Shown piece after piece: positions 35,001-47,400 of a stretch of DNA of 64,000 nucleotides. Origin of the DNA: Rhodamnia argentea (lineage: Eukaryota; Streptophyta; Magnoliopsida; Myrtales; Myrtaceae); assembly GCF_020921035.1 (NCBI RefSeq), contig NC_063154.1, positions 3,472,001-3,536,000 on the forward strand. Reading direction: 5' to 3'. Positions within the stretch are counted from its first letter, which is position 1; each line of letters starts with the position of its first letter. The position numbers were made by a program, and so were the translations under genes. The notes under the pieces are model-generated. The model did not search any database. It was given only the letters and a program-made list of their open reading frames with translations, and had not been told where the DNA came from.

Positions 35001-38000
35001 AACAGCCCCAAATAGAAATAGACGAAAACTTTAAAGAAAGAACTCAAGTACTTGGATTTTTCCGAAGATTTGATGCTCAAGAAAGGACTGTTGAGCATGC
35101 GAGTGAAGTAAGAAAGAAGTCCCCCATTGGACCAAAAGAAGCAATTGATAATACCTAGTTGCCCATAACTTAATGGCTTAAGCTTTTGAATGCAAATGGG
35201 TCCACCTAGGTTGTAAATTGGCTGAACTTATGGGCTTCCTCTTAAATCTCCCCATCATGAAGGCATAAACTTCCTGCGGAGCTTCCCCAACAAGGACAAT
35301 GGTTAGGAAGTCGGTTAAAACCCCACTGCCAACTCCATCTATTGGGAAGAGACTGTATTCTTTGTTTGTTGCCATCACAATCATAGTTTTTGTTTAGTGA
35401 AAGGGCCAATAATTCACTCAGTTGCAACCTTATGTCACAAGGGATTGACTAGTTCATTTTTCATTTAGGCATACCAGAACATGAAACACCAACACCGTCG
35501 TGAAATTTTCATGACAACATACACTTCCTGTGTCTATGACAATAATCCTACATTGTGCATCAAATCATCAACACCACACAACTAGAAGGGGACTAATTTA
35601 GAAATTATATGAGCATCGGGCTTCGATTATAAGACTTTCATCGCACATAGTTGACAATGCACATTGATCCAGACCTTTTGGGCATGAATCTCCGAAGAAT
35701 CTCCATTATTTAAATTCTTTTTCTTTAGCAGAAGCCCTTCCATCCTTGAACAGACTCGGATTTTTGCAAGAGCTTCTTTCAACTCCTACAGGAAAATAAA
35801 CATAAGAGTTAGTAACTCATTTCTCTGTCTATCAGTAAGGTTTACAACATCATCAAAGACACCGTCTTATCCAAGATGTGCAAAGCAAATGTTATGGCAC
35901 AAAACAAGAACCAAATTTAAAACCAAACGAGTCCAATTAACCCCACAATAGTTTTGTGCAGATTGATTAAGAAAGCCTAGTCGTCAACAGGAGAAAGTTC
36001 CATAGGACAAAGCAACTTACCACTATGGTGGTTAAAGTTGCCTCTCCAGGTGCTCCATCACTGTCTGCACTGGAAGCCTTCTGGGAAACACTCAGTTCGT
36101 CAAGTTTTTTCTTTAGTCTAGAGGTTTCAGCATCTATTCTGTAACCAAAAACCAGGTGAAAGCACGGTAAAAACTCCTAAACACAGTCTCACAAGCTGAT
36201 AAATAACGCTAATATGTTATTAATCTTGAGGTAGAGTAAATGAATATCAGAAAGCAGAGAGGGGCATTTAGGGATATTTTTTCAGATGGAAAGTCAACTC
36301 AAACTTACGAGGAAGGTGCCCACGGCAGTAGACTCGCAATTTAGATGTGACTAACGAAACCACCATACAAGAATAAAAATTATCCCTAAGTCATCTAGAA
36401 GCCAGCCATCAGGTTTGGAAAACTTCATGACAATCAAATAAAGGCTTTCCAACACTAAAAATTGAGGCCTTGAACATCTCATAGTATCACATGGACGCCA
36501 AATTTAATGCCTTACTCAAGTAGGAGAGCAATGAGTATACTGATGAGACCTCAAAGCCCCCAAAGCCATGTTAAACTTTACAATTAGAGATTTCAATAAC
36601 ATCAATCTTGGCCCTAAAAAAAAGCCACAGAGACTAGTACTTCCATTCTGTCCATGTAACCAAGTTAGTAGGTCAGGGAAGAAACTTTAACTGGTTTGAG
36701 TTCCCAAAAGGAAGTATGGCTATATGGTTTTGGAAACCAAACAGTTAACAAAACTTTGTCTAAAGAGAGATGACCAGCTCAAATTGGGTGAACAAGTACA
36801 TTAAAGTTGGTCGCCATAGGAAGAAAGTACATGGGATGTGAGCAAAACCGCACGACCCCTAATAAGTTCTATAGTATTGATATACATAGACCAACCATTA
36901 GTTGACTAGACATCTCAATGTGAAGCCCCTCAAGAGTATATAAGAAGGTTGTCAGCCTCCTCATTAGCATACCTTCCAAGATCAGAATTTACTTTTAAGC
37001 CTGAAATGGCACTCTGTGCAAACTGAAGCAGTTCCTCTCGCTTCACCTGGACAAACAAATTATAACAAAAAGCAATCACACACCAAATATATAGGAGCAA
37101 ACAGGGATGACTCATGAACATCACAAGGACAAAGCAAGTCGGATGCTAATATTATAAACCAACCGTGTGGTATCAGTTTTGAATTTCAGCACACACCAGA
37201 AACTTAAGTTCGTACCACCCTAATAACTAATTATGTTGTGTTTGGTTTGCCCTGGTGCAATAGTATGGGCATTACACACGAAATGCCCACTCCACCACTT
37301 GAACAAAGAGAGGCTCCAAATCACCATTCCTTTCCTTTTTTAACCAAAAAAATGTATAACTGAAACTTATGTCATGCGAAATTATTTATTACTAATTGGT
37401 GTAGTCATATACAATGGGTAAAATGCTTCAATTACTTTTTCTATATTATATTATAAAGTACAATAAGGATAATTTGATTACTGAAACAATTAATGTTCTT
37501 AAGAAATTTCAATTGTTGTACCAATGCAAGTACAATATAACTTAAATTTATTCAAAAATTCTCATTCAATTAATTCTGACAAATTTTTTTTTCTTACAGC
37601 CAAACACAAGAATCCTCATCACACAAATTCCCACAATTAACAAAACAAAGATATTAAAATCATCATTCAATTCCATTCCATTCACTTCTCTGATCCCATT
37701 ACATTCTGCTGTACAAAATGCAACATCAGTCTCTCTTCGTTACATTTAACTAGAGATTGAAAACTCATTTACTTTAAGGTTGTCCCAACTTCGATTGCCA
37801 AAGTTATTTTCTTGTGAAACTCTGTTCAATTACAACCCTGCACACGGGTCAAAAGGCAGAAGGACAGAGAATGGAGGGACTAAGGAGGCTGTTTTAGGTT
37901 GGTAAAAAAAAAAATCTGATTGTCACAAAGATTAAATCAGTTAAATAGTCATCCTAAGAGCTAAAGCAAAGCAAGTATTTGTGGGATAGGGTTAACATAA

Positions 38001-40462
38001 TCACCCCAAAACAGATAAAATTGTGAAAGTTAAACCAGAGGACCAGAGCCATTGCACATCCCGTTGGCAGATAATTTCTAGAGGCTACAAGATTTGTTTA
38101 CAGGAAAAATTACCAACACTTCATCTCGATAACCCGAGAAAGCTTGTGCCAAATCCTGTATACTGCTCACAATAGCGTTATGAACTTCCTTTCCTCCAGT
38201 AAGACACAGCCTGCATCACAAAGAAAACCTTAAAGTACTTCGGAAATAAACCTATGCTAAAAGATCCAGAGTTACTCGTTTGTACATAACTTAAAAGGAG
38301 AATCATCGGCTCAAGTTACAGATAACTCAACAACACAAAAACCAGTATCTCAATGAGTTTTAAACAATAGCACATTATGATACCAAGAACCAGAAAGTTG
38401 AAGCTCCTATGATGGGGAAGTGCATAACTCAGAACAAGATATTGAGATATTGTGCCAGTTGGCATGGTGCATATACTCACCCAAACATGTCAAGGAGCAA
38501 AGCAACCTCTTCCTCATTTGGAGCTTCAAGAATCTGAACAAACACAACCGGTTGACAGTAAACTCTAGTAATAATTGGAAAAGCACTTGAAACCTCAAAA
38601 CAGTAAAGCCAACCCCAAATCAAATTTAAAACAAAAGTTTACTTAAACCAATGTCCCATTGTTGCTTCATTTGCTTTGATATTCTAATGACTTACCTAAA
38701 GCTTCATCAAAGTATTGTCTTTGCTTATTTACTAAATGATTGTAACATGGCATCTTATGTTCGAAAGACCATTCTTCACATCACGCCACTTATGCTACAC
38801 GAACAAATAGTATATAAATAGAAAACGTACCATGGATAAAATAATGCCCTCCAAAGCCTGACTCTGAAGAAAAACATCACGAAAATTCATCGGTTTGCCC
38901 CCAACATCAGGATCATAATAGAGAACCTATGATGGTAAGGAAAGGTCACAGGCAAGTAAATAAGACAAGATAAACTAAATACTATCAATAGTTCATCCAA
39001 TTAATGTCATCCATCTTTATTGAATTTCAGCTCAAAAGTACTAAAGACATATGTCCACTGGCAGTATCATCTCTATGATTTCATTTGGAGCAGAAGCATG
39101 TAAAAGAAGGATGTGGGAAACTCACTTGACTGAGAATAAATTAAAGGATTTAATCCAAACCTTTGAAACTTGTGCTTCCTTATAGAATAACATGGCAGAA
39201 AAAGATAAACCACTCCCCACTCCCTCCGTTGCAAGACATGGGACTTAATTAGTTTCAGCAATACTCTGTTCAGTCATGGAACCATCCCAGAATACGTAGT
39301 CACACCACACCATCAAAATCCTGCTTCCTTAACACTCATAGTCATATGAACTTAGAATATCAAGCTACAGAATGCTCGGTCCTTAGAAGCACCGTGAGCA
39401 CAGGAAGCATGTTTTTTTCCAGTGGAAGCAGAGTAGAAAACAACTAGCAACACACTCAGGCTAAAATTAAGAGAGACAGAAAGAGGAGGACATATGCTGT
39501 ATAACACACTGCTTGCTTACCATTGACAGACTTTTTGGACTATCCTGCGCTTCATCAGGAGCAAGATTCTGCTCGAGGTTCTTTTCTTTCTCTTCAGCAG
39601 TACCTCCATATGATTTTTCAACATCCTTGAGCACAGCCACCCATCTTTTAAGTAACTGAACTCTTTCAGGACCTCTGTATGAAACAGCAGCATCTTCCAA
39701 TCTTTTCACTGTATTCTTCACACTTTTAAAATTTCGAGGCCCCTAATTGTTCAATGCAACTTGAATAAGTTAAATTGCAAATAGGCCCCTCCTAATTTTC
39801 CCACAAAAGAGATACCAAACTAGTTCAGGATATCAATTACTGCTGAAATCTTAAAGTGAAACAATTGTTGTGCTACATAAACGACAGCAACAGTAATAAT
39901 ATCTACTTAACGAGATTGTCTTTCTAGGAGGTGTAGCAACTTCTAATGTACTTGCTTTAAGGGTCCCACGCTTGGATAAAGCAAAACTTGCAGCTAAACA
40001 ATCATACTGGCGGTAGCATCAATTACATATAGCATTGCTAAAATAGGAGAGCAGTAAAACCAGAACCTCTTCAAATTAAGCAAAAACCTGCTATAGACGT
40101 CGAGAAGACAAGCACAATGATATGCGCCAAAAGATTTCCTCGAACACAATAATCGCAAGACCGGAAACTTAAAGCGCGCACGCGACTGCGCGGTAGTAAC
40201 TAACTGAACGGAAGGAAACGGCAGCTAAAATTTAGCTTGTCCGACGAAATCTGATCAAATTGAATTTCCAAAACAAGCACGCTTACGCAATAGCTCGAGA
40301 ACAATACGATACCATGCGATCTTGCAGGATCTTGGCTCCTTCAGAGACGGCCTGACCGGCGTGGTGGACCACGGAGTCGGCGTAGTTCCTGACGGCGCGA
40401 GTGATGTTGTTCTTGTTGCCGACCTCCACCGCTTTGCTCACGGCTGACCTAAACCACGACAT
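29094..40462 (-). CDS. Long coiled-coil protein of unknown function, 18 coding exons
   Basis: Coding exons (high to low): 40462-40313, 39742-39521, 38926-38831, 38533-38481, 38210-38114, 37046-36973, 36138-36021, 35785-35675, 34297-34221, 32600-32534, 32035-31970, 31116-31009, 30922-30792, 30626-30560, 30394-30327, 30247-30154, 29628-29558, 29454-29094. They join in frame to 676 residues. The start [19 protein letters not shown] resembles an amphipathic membrane-binding helix. A mainly helical N-terminal region follows, then long heptad-like coiled coil (about 195-430), and an acidic tail ending [14 protein letters not shown]. There is no signal peptide, membrane span or enzyme motif. Plant genomes carry a conserved single-copy protein of this type, often labelled myosin-heavy-chain-like or golgin-like; I do not know its role. 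Intron 9 starts with GC rather than GT; all others are GT-AG. It is not part of the Arabidopsis gene order remembered for this block. Confidence 0.85.
31942..31967. repeat. (GA)n microsatellite at a 5' splice site
   Basis: About thirteen GA dinucleotides. On the coding strand the intron begins GTTCTCTCT directly after coding exon 11 of the coiled-coil gene, so the microsatellite starts within the splice-donor region. Confidence 0.9.
33768..33799. repeat. Poly-C/poly-A tract in intron 9 of the coiled-coil gene
   Basis: A run of about fourteen C bases (with one A) passes into about fifteen A bases. Such tracts are prone to sequencing and assembly error. Confidence 0.8.
37226..37731. mobile_element. 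Possible MITE in intron 5 of the coiled-coil gene
   Basis: AT-rich insert-like block bounded by 'tgttgtgtttggtttg' on the left and 'tacaaaatgcaaca' on the right, loosely inverse to each other, with 'attccattccattcac' near the right end as in common plant hAT MITEs. I could not find a target duplication. Confidence 0.35.
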
Positions 40463-41025
40463 CGTCGGCTTTTTTTTCACTTTTTTCCTCTTTTCTTCGA
40501 GGGCGGTGGATATTGGCGCGAGATGAGAGCGAATGCGAGGAGACTGAAGAGAGGTTTCGGCTCAAAGGAGTAGGTCGATCAGTGTGATACGATGAGATAT
40601 GAGAAAGGGGAAAATGTAGAGCAGGTCTTGGGGAAGACGAAGAAGAAGACGACGAAGCAGTCAAGCCAGGATCGAGACGGAGCTCGAGGAGAGAAACTAC
40701 GTCGTTTCGAAGGGAAAGCTTTCTTTCTTAATCTGCACCACCAACTAGTCTCTTCTCAGTCGTCACTCTCGTCACTGGACTCGCCACCGCGTTAAGGTAG
40801 CCATCATTTCTGATCAAATTGCATTCGCCCGCCCAGTTTTCGGTACTTATTGCGAAATACCCCTTGATTTCTCAAATTTATCGATCTTCACCGTGAACTC
40901 GCCCAATCGATTTCAATGTCCCCAGACGTTGACTTTTGCCAAGATGAGCACCGGGCACGTGACCCACGTGACCTTTCTTTAGGGGCGCAATTGTCCGCTC
41001 GAGCCCTCCGTGCCACATATTAGGG
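40463..41025. other. Promoter region of the coiled-coil gene
   Basis: Upstream region of the minus-strand coiled-coil gene. No clear TATA box or second gene. Confidence 0.4.
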
Positions 41026-41240
41026 GTGTTCGATTCTTGGATGTCTGACCAAAAAAATAGAAAAATCTTAGATGGGTCGGATCTCAGCTGGTGTTTGATT
41101 CTTAGATGGGCCAGTCCTCAGCTAGAAATGCGAACCGATCCTATGGCTTAGGGTTCCAAAATTTTGGAATTGAGAATCGGACCAATAAGGATCAATTTTA
41201 TTCAATTTTAGAACACATCGGTCCAATCTAATCTATGCAT
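41026..41240. mobile_element. Probable truncated end of a 'taggggtgttcg' DNA element
   Basis: It starts 'ttaggggtgttcgattctt' and contains 'gatcctatgg', 'gaaccgatcc' and 'aatcggacc' words like those in the arms of the 6596 and 41645 elements. No matching right end was found, so it appears truncated. Confidence 0.4.
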
Positions 41241-41544
41241 AAATTTTCAACTTTTAATCTTTAAACAGTCTTTAGACCAAAAAAAAAAAATCTCTAAACA
41301 GTTTGAAAGCGAAAAAGACAAGATATTTTTCATTGCAAATATATGTGGGATACCTTTTTAGGATGAGTGAGCGTCTCTTCAGTTACACGTCTTTTCATAT
41401 CGTGCCCTTTTAGTTTTCTGCGGCAGATTTATTTGTTTTTAATGGACATGTTCGTTCATGGCCTTTCATTCGTGGCTTTTCATTTTATAACACTGTAAAT
41501 TGAAATCGAGTATCTTCTTTGGAAAGAAGAAAGAGAGGAAGGAC

Positions 41545-42840
41545 AAACGGCGTTCTTTAGTTTACGGACTTGTTTCAATCTCCAAGTATCCCGGTTTCGA
41601 GAAGTGTTCAACTACATCTTGTTCGTATAGTGTTAATATAAACAAGGGGTGAGCAAAAAAAATCGTTCGGACCATATCGAGATCGATGGTCCGGTTCCCA
41701 ATTTTAGAGGGATCTAGTCCGGTCCCCGATTCCTAAAATTGGAACTAGTGATTAGGCGGTCCGGTTCTCGATTCCAAGATCTAGGACCGAATCGGACGGA
41801 ACCGGTCTTTTTTAAATTTTTTAAAAGTAAACTTAATGTTTACTTGTTAGGTTTAGGGTTTGCTTTGCTTCATTTCATGCGTAGACCTCTTTTCTTGCCC
41901 TCCAATCTCCACTTCTCTCGCGACTCACAAGTCCCAGTAGTTGATCATGCCTCTATGCCTCACCCTAGGAGCTCGATTGCTTAGCCTTCGCCTTTCACGC
42001 GTGCGTGCGCCTGCGCTCAACGCCTCCAACATCTTTGGGCTCGCTCAATCTCACTTGCCCCGCGTCGCATTCCTCTTGCTCGACATTTCTTGCTCAAGAT
42101 CTCGGCTCGAGTCTAGACCCTCGCCTCCCTCTTTCGCTCTGTTTTAGTCAATCGTGGCCACAATCGCGTCTTGTCAAGGTAAATGCTCAATGCTCTCTTT
42201 TCTTGGCCCTTACTAGTTTTGTATTGACTTACCGGTTCCATACTTCGTTGTTTCTGGAATTTAGTGCTTTGGGGCCAAAAACAAAGCTTTGTATGTCTCG
42301 ATGGCCTATTTTATTACATACGCAATGTAGTGTTCTTACCAGCTCCATACTTTGTTCGGTAATGCGTCCAGTACATTTTGAGCTTGGATTGTGGGTAGTG
42401 AGCCCACACTTTTGCTTTTTGAGCTTCCAATGTTATTGTCTAATGCATTAACCGTAATGCGTCTATCCCCATCGGATATCGTGAAATGTTATTAAATTGT
42501 TGTTGAGATTTTAACGTTATAGGTGCATAATTTTTTCACGAACATAGATTCCTTTAAATCACACGGGAACCCGATCGGACCATCGATTTCGAAAAATGGG
42601 AACCGAGACCATCGGTTTGGTTCTCCATTTTTTATGGAAATCGGACCGGATCGGGAACCGCTCATCCCTAATATAAACAGGCTCAGAGTGTTGTACTAGA
42701 ACAAAGAGAGGAGGAATAGACATCGTCTTTAGTTTACGGAAATTGTTTCAATATCCTAGTGTGCCGGTTTCGAGAAATGTTCGACCACGTCTTGTTCGTA
42801 TAGGGCTAATATAAATAGGTTCGCAGCGTTGCACTTTGGA
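41545..42840. repeat. Tandem duplication (~125 bp units), first unit split by a transposon
   Basis: Unit 1 runs from 'ttctttagtttacggac' (about 41552) to the insertion at 41645 and resumes at about 42671-42695. Unit 2 runs about 42726-42840. Shared words are 'tttagtttacgga', 'ccggtttcgagaa' and 'tcttgttcgtatag'. Each unit ends in 'aatataaa(c/t)aggttc'-like sequence, which resembles a TATA region. Confidence 0.75.
41645..42670. mobile_element. Non-autonomous DNA transposon, 9-bp target duplication
   Basis: The inverted ends AGGGGTGAGC and GCTCATCCCTA are flanked by the direct repeat atataaaca (41636-41644 and 42671-42679). Both arms carry 'ccggttccc', 'gaccatcg' and 'ggtccggt' words in opposite orientation. 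The core holds CT-rich sequence of unknown origin and no transposase. It shares layout and duplication length with the 6596-7354 element. It interrupts one unit of a tandem duplication. Confidence 0.8.
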
Positions 42841-44300
42841 GGGCAAATTCGCAAATCTGCAAAACACTGTAAGCGGAACTAATAGCCTTGAGGAGATTCA
42901 GTACCTCACATCCTATTTAATTGTGTTATAATTGTATTGATTTGTAATTGTGTCTTCAGTACTCAATAAGAAGAGATATTCAATATCGATATATCTACTT
43001 ATTGATTTGGTTATTATTAAAATTACTACATCTTTCTCGGAATTTTTTATGTCCGTTTATGTTTTCTCATTAAAATAAACAATAATGAGTTTATGTCCAG
43101 CATGATTCACGGTTCACCTTCATCTTCGTCTTCATCTTTGTGACTTGTTCGAGAACATTTTTTGTCTTCGTCGAGCAGACCCTTTTTTTTTTTTTTATCT
43201 CTAAATAATCTTATCGTCTTTGATTTTTTTTTACCCGAATTTCCTTGTCGAACTCATCCGGCTTGTTTTGAAAGATCCCAAGTGGTTTGTTTGTAAGAGT
43301 GCAAATTTTCGTCTCATTTGTCGATCTGGAAAAATCCCGAGCGTGTTTGGGGAATTAATCTCTGTTTACCGGGGACAACAGTAAGTTAATTCTTAATTGT
43401 GAGGCTAAGTATGAAAGAAAAGGAGAGTGTCAACTATGTAGTATCGACAAGCAATACAACACAACGCGTTGAGACATCATTTATAAAAAAAAAAATAGAG
43501 AATTTCAACACTTTGTGATACATTGTATATTAAACGTATATACGTGATAAATATATATAAAAAATGTTCAACCAAAACAAAATATATAGATAAAAATATT
43601 AGTAATGAGTTTCTTATTCTCTTTTGATGTTAGGGATTTACAATTAGATTTTTCTTTTTGCTGGCTAGTATATTAATTTTGGGATGGTTGGATATATGAC
43701 TTAAGTATATATATATATTTTTTGATAAATTGACCTTTTTATCCCTAACTTTTTGAAAATGTTTAAAAATGATCTCATGCATGTCAAAATAGTGTGTTGG
43801 GATGCTAGACTTATCGTGGGCATGTTTGGAGTGCTGACCATGTGTCGATTGTAAGTCGAAAAGTGTCGGATACGACATAAAGACTCTCGAAGAGTGTCGG
43901 TGCTACCTAGAATGTCAAACGTTAAACACGGAAACTAAACAGAAGATAGAAAGAGTACAATAACGAGTGCAAGTGAGGGAGTGAATGCAGATGACGAGTC
44001 AAATTAAGCAAATAGCACAAAATAGAGAAAGAGATTGGTTTGGACAGGAATAAGAAGAGGAGGAAGAAGCTGAGAAGTCAGGATGGAGCGTCCTGGGTAC
44101 AAAATTAAAAAAAGAATAAATTGACATTTTTACCCCTAACTTATGATTTGTTTTTTTTCCTAACTTGCACTCTTATTCGATATCTACTTATAATTAAGGA
44201 AAAATTGTATTTTTATCATAATGCATTCTCCTTTTCCCTAACTCGCACCCAAACGGCAATACAACTCCATCGCCTGTCCATTTTAAAACCCATTTCGAGA
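42841..44300. other. Intergenic DNA, possibly including an old LTR-like remnant
   Basis: AT-rich. The TATA-like 'aatataaatagg' just before this stretch and 'gtactcaataag' at about 42958-42970 resemble parts of a plant Copia-type LTR, but no partner LTR or internal domain is visible, so this is a weak guess. An 'aaattgac..ttttta..ccctaact' word recurs near 43725 and 44115. No gene is supported. Confidence 0.3.
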
Positions 44301-44304
44301 GCGC

Positions 44305-44444
44305 TGGGCCAATTTGTCCATGTAAGGGTCCATCCCCATCCGAGATCCCCTCCATATCCATCACAAATCCGAAGTGAACCCCGGTAGAGCACACGGGACT
44401 AGGGGAGGGTGCGAAGGGAGGAAAGCCACTCTCGCGAAACCCTA
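44305..44444 (+). promoter_or_regulatory. Site II and telo-box motifs before PRP3
   Basis: TGGGCC at 44305-44310 and a telo-box AAACCCTA at 44437-44444, two bases before the ATG. The pair resembles housekeeping promoters. The telo-box is probably in the leader. Confidence 0.5.
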
Positions 44445-44446
44445 GA

Positions 44447-47400
44447 ATGGAGAGATCGAGCCATCGCGCCAGGGAAGAGAGGGACCACAAGCACCGGAGC
44501 CGTGAATCCGATGAGAAGCGCTCCTCGCGCGACGACAAGCACCGCGACTCCGATCACCACCACCACCAGCACCTCCACCGCAAGTCCAAGCGCGGAGATC
44601 GGGAGAGCTCTCACGACCGCGAGAGGTCCCACGACTCCCGCGGCGGCGGCGGCGGCGACCACGATCGCGACGGCGACTTCCGTCGCGAGAGGTCGCGCGA
44701 CTTGGGGGACGAGAGGGAAGGCAGCAGGGACAGGGAGAGCAAGCGGGAGAGGGATTACGAGTCGAGGAGAGAGAGAGAAGGCAGCCGGGATAGGGCCAAG
44801 TACGGGGAAGCGAGGCGCGAGAGGCACGATGAGTATTCGCGCGCGAGGGAGGGGTCGGTGGAGAGGAGGCACAAGAGGAAAGAGCGAGAGAGGAGTGAGG
44901 ACGGCGGGATTGATGGAGAGGATACGGTAGATAGGGTTTCCGAGACGGAGAAAAAGCAGAGGAGACGGTTCGAGGATGCGAATGGTGATCGGAGGGAGGA
45001 GAGGAGAGAGCGGAGGAAGTTCGGGGATAAGGTGAATCAGGAGGGTTTAGAGGACGGAAACCGCCTGAATGTGAGTTCAAATGTTACTGTTAATGTGAAT
45101 GAGGTTAAGGTGAAGGAAGTCGGTAATGGTCGGGGTGACGGCACTGCCAATGGCGGTGTATTCACTGCAAATGTAAGTATCCTCTTGTTCTCTTAGGTCG
45201 CTGCTTTTACCATGCAGATTCAAATGAGGTGTTTTGTTGCTCTTTCATTTCGGATTTCATTTACTAGAATTCTCACTAATTAAGTGCTTTAGGCGTGATT
45301 CTGAGGATGAGATCTAGGTTTTCGATGTTATGGAGTGCATTCTTTAAAAAATTTAGAGACTGATAACTGTGTCTGCTATTAAATTGATTTGCTGGTTTGA
45401 GGGACTGGCACCAATGCCTACCAGCAATGATGCCGATGCAAGACTTCTTTGCAATTTGACTTTTACTTGTTATCCTAGTTGTTCCCTTTTTATCATAGCC
45501 ACAGACACGTGTTTGGCACGTCCTCGCACGAAGTCGGATGATTAGTAACTTGTATGGCTCGACTTATTTCAGTATACTATATTGTTTATGTCATTGAAGA
45601 TTCTGGTTATCCATGGTATATTTTCTTGTAAGACAGGCTTCTTACAGTGCTTGTATAGTAATCTTCTTTGCATGTTCCTTCTTTCTTTGCTGCATGTTCG
45701 TTTATTTTTCACCCTTTTGCAAGAGGAAACTGTGCTGGTCTTCTCTATTGACCTGACTTGTTTTCGAAATCAGGGTGCGGCTCCTGAATCACCCACCATG
45801 ACATCAAGGACTTTGCCTAGCTCCACTCTAACCTCTACTCATCCCTTCCCTACCAAGGTATCTTCAATTTCTACCACAACTGAAAATAAGGGAGTTAGTA
45901 TTACCGGATCTCATGAGGTTCCTGGAAAAACTAGTACAGATGGGACATCTTCAGCAGCTGGAAAAAGTGGAAGTTTATCCCTTGATGCTTTAGCAAAAGC
46001 TAAGAAAGCTTTACAAATGCAGAAGGAATTGTCAGAAAAGCTGAAGAAAATTCCTTTGGTAGGTTCTCCTGTAGAGATAGCTTTGAGTTTTCTTCTGGTT
46101 TTGTAGTTAAGCTCCTTTATTTATTCTATGGTTTTGTGCTTGTGAATTGTGAATGTCTTCTGCAGCTAAACAAAAGCGCAAATTCAGTATCAGATGGTAC
46201 CCAGGTGCCAAAGGAGGGGACGGATGCCTCTCCTTTGGCTTCTGCTAAGCCTTTATCAACTGGTTTCACGTCCAGTTCATCGTCCTTCCCTACTGCTGAT
46301 GCTGCATCCTCTGTGAACCCTCCTACCAGTGGTGTTCCAACTGCTTCTGGTTTGTTAAGTGTACCCAACTATGAAGCTGTAAAACGAGCGCAGGAGCTTG
46401 CAGCAAAGATGGGATTTCGCCAGGATCCACAGTTTGCTCCTCTCATCAATTTATTTCCAGGGCAAGTGGCAGCTGATCTATCTCTGCCCCAAAAGCCTAC
46501 CAAGGCCCCAGTCTTACGTCTGGATGCACTTGGCAGAGAGATAGATGAACATGGAAATCTAGTGAATATTTCAAAACCAAGCAACCTCAGCACACTGAAG
46601 GTAGACTGGTGCTTTTCGCTTATATCTCTAGCTATTACTATCTGGATTTCTATCTTTGGTGCTCTTATCTTCACTACCATGATTTTTCTCAGGTTAACAT
46701 CAACAAACAAAAGAAGGATGCCTTCCAAATTCTAAAACCAGATCTGGATATTGATCCTGAATCGAATCCTCATTTTGATGAAAGGATGGGTATCAATAAA
46801 ACCAAACTTCTCAGACCGAAGAGAATGAGTTTTCTATTTGTTGAAGAAGGCAAATGGTCAAAAGAAGCGGAGATCATGAAGTTAAAGGTGCTTATTTGTT
46901 TCATCTTTCTGATCCCTGTGCCACTTCTTAAAGATTTTAACATCATAGTTCTTCCTATGATTAGAGTCAATTTGGAGAAGCTCGGGCAAAGGAACAGAAA
47001 GCTAAGCAAGCCCAATTGGCAAAGGCAAAGTCAGCACCTGATATTAATCCTAATTTGATTGAGGTGTCAGAAAGAGTCGTTACCAAGGAAAAACCAAAAG
47101 ACATGATTCCTGAAATTGAGTGGTGGTAAGTGAGCATTCTATGTTGTGACAATTAATGTTTCTTAAGCAACCTGTTGTACCTCAATCACTCTTCTTGATG
47201 TGTGCAGAGTTATGGTATTAGTGCCATTTGTTTTATATGTGCCCATCGGGTCAGATTTTTATTACGTTTTTGCTGAATGTATTCATTCCAATCAAATATG
47301 ATGCCAAAAGAAATTGCTTTAACTCTCGATCTAATGCATATATTGCAGATCTAACTTTTTAGGACATTGCTTTTCTTGGGGGGAATTTTGTTGGAATGTT

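Noticed and set aside
42695-43000. Possible Copia-type LTR remnant
   Set aside because: The TATA-like and 'tcaataag' words are suggestive, but no second LTR, primer-binding site or internal domain is visible, so I list it only as a weak remark.
44442-45080. 212-residue minus-strand frame over PRP3 exon 1
   Set aside because: It is the antisense shadow of a repetitive Arg/Glu-rich exon; its Ser/Arg/Pro-rich content reflects the reverse complement.
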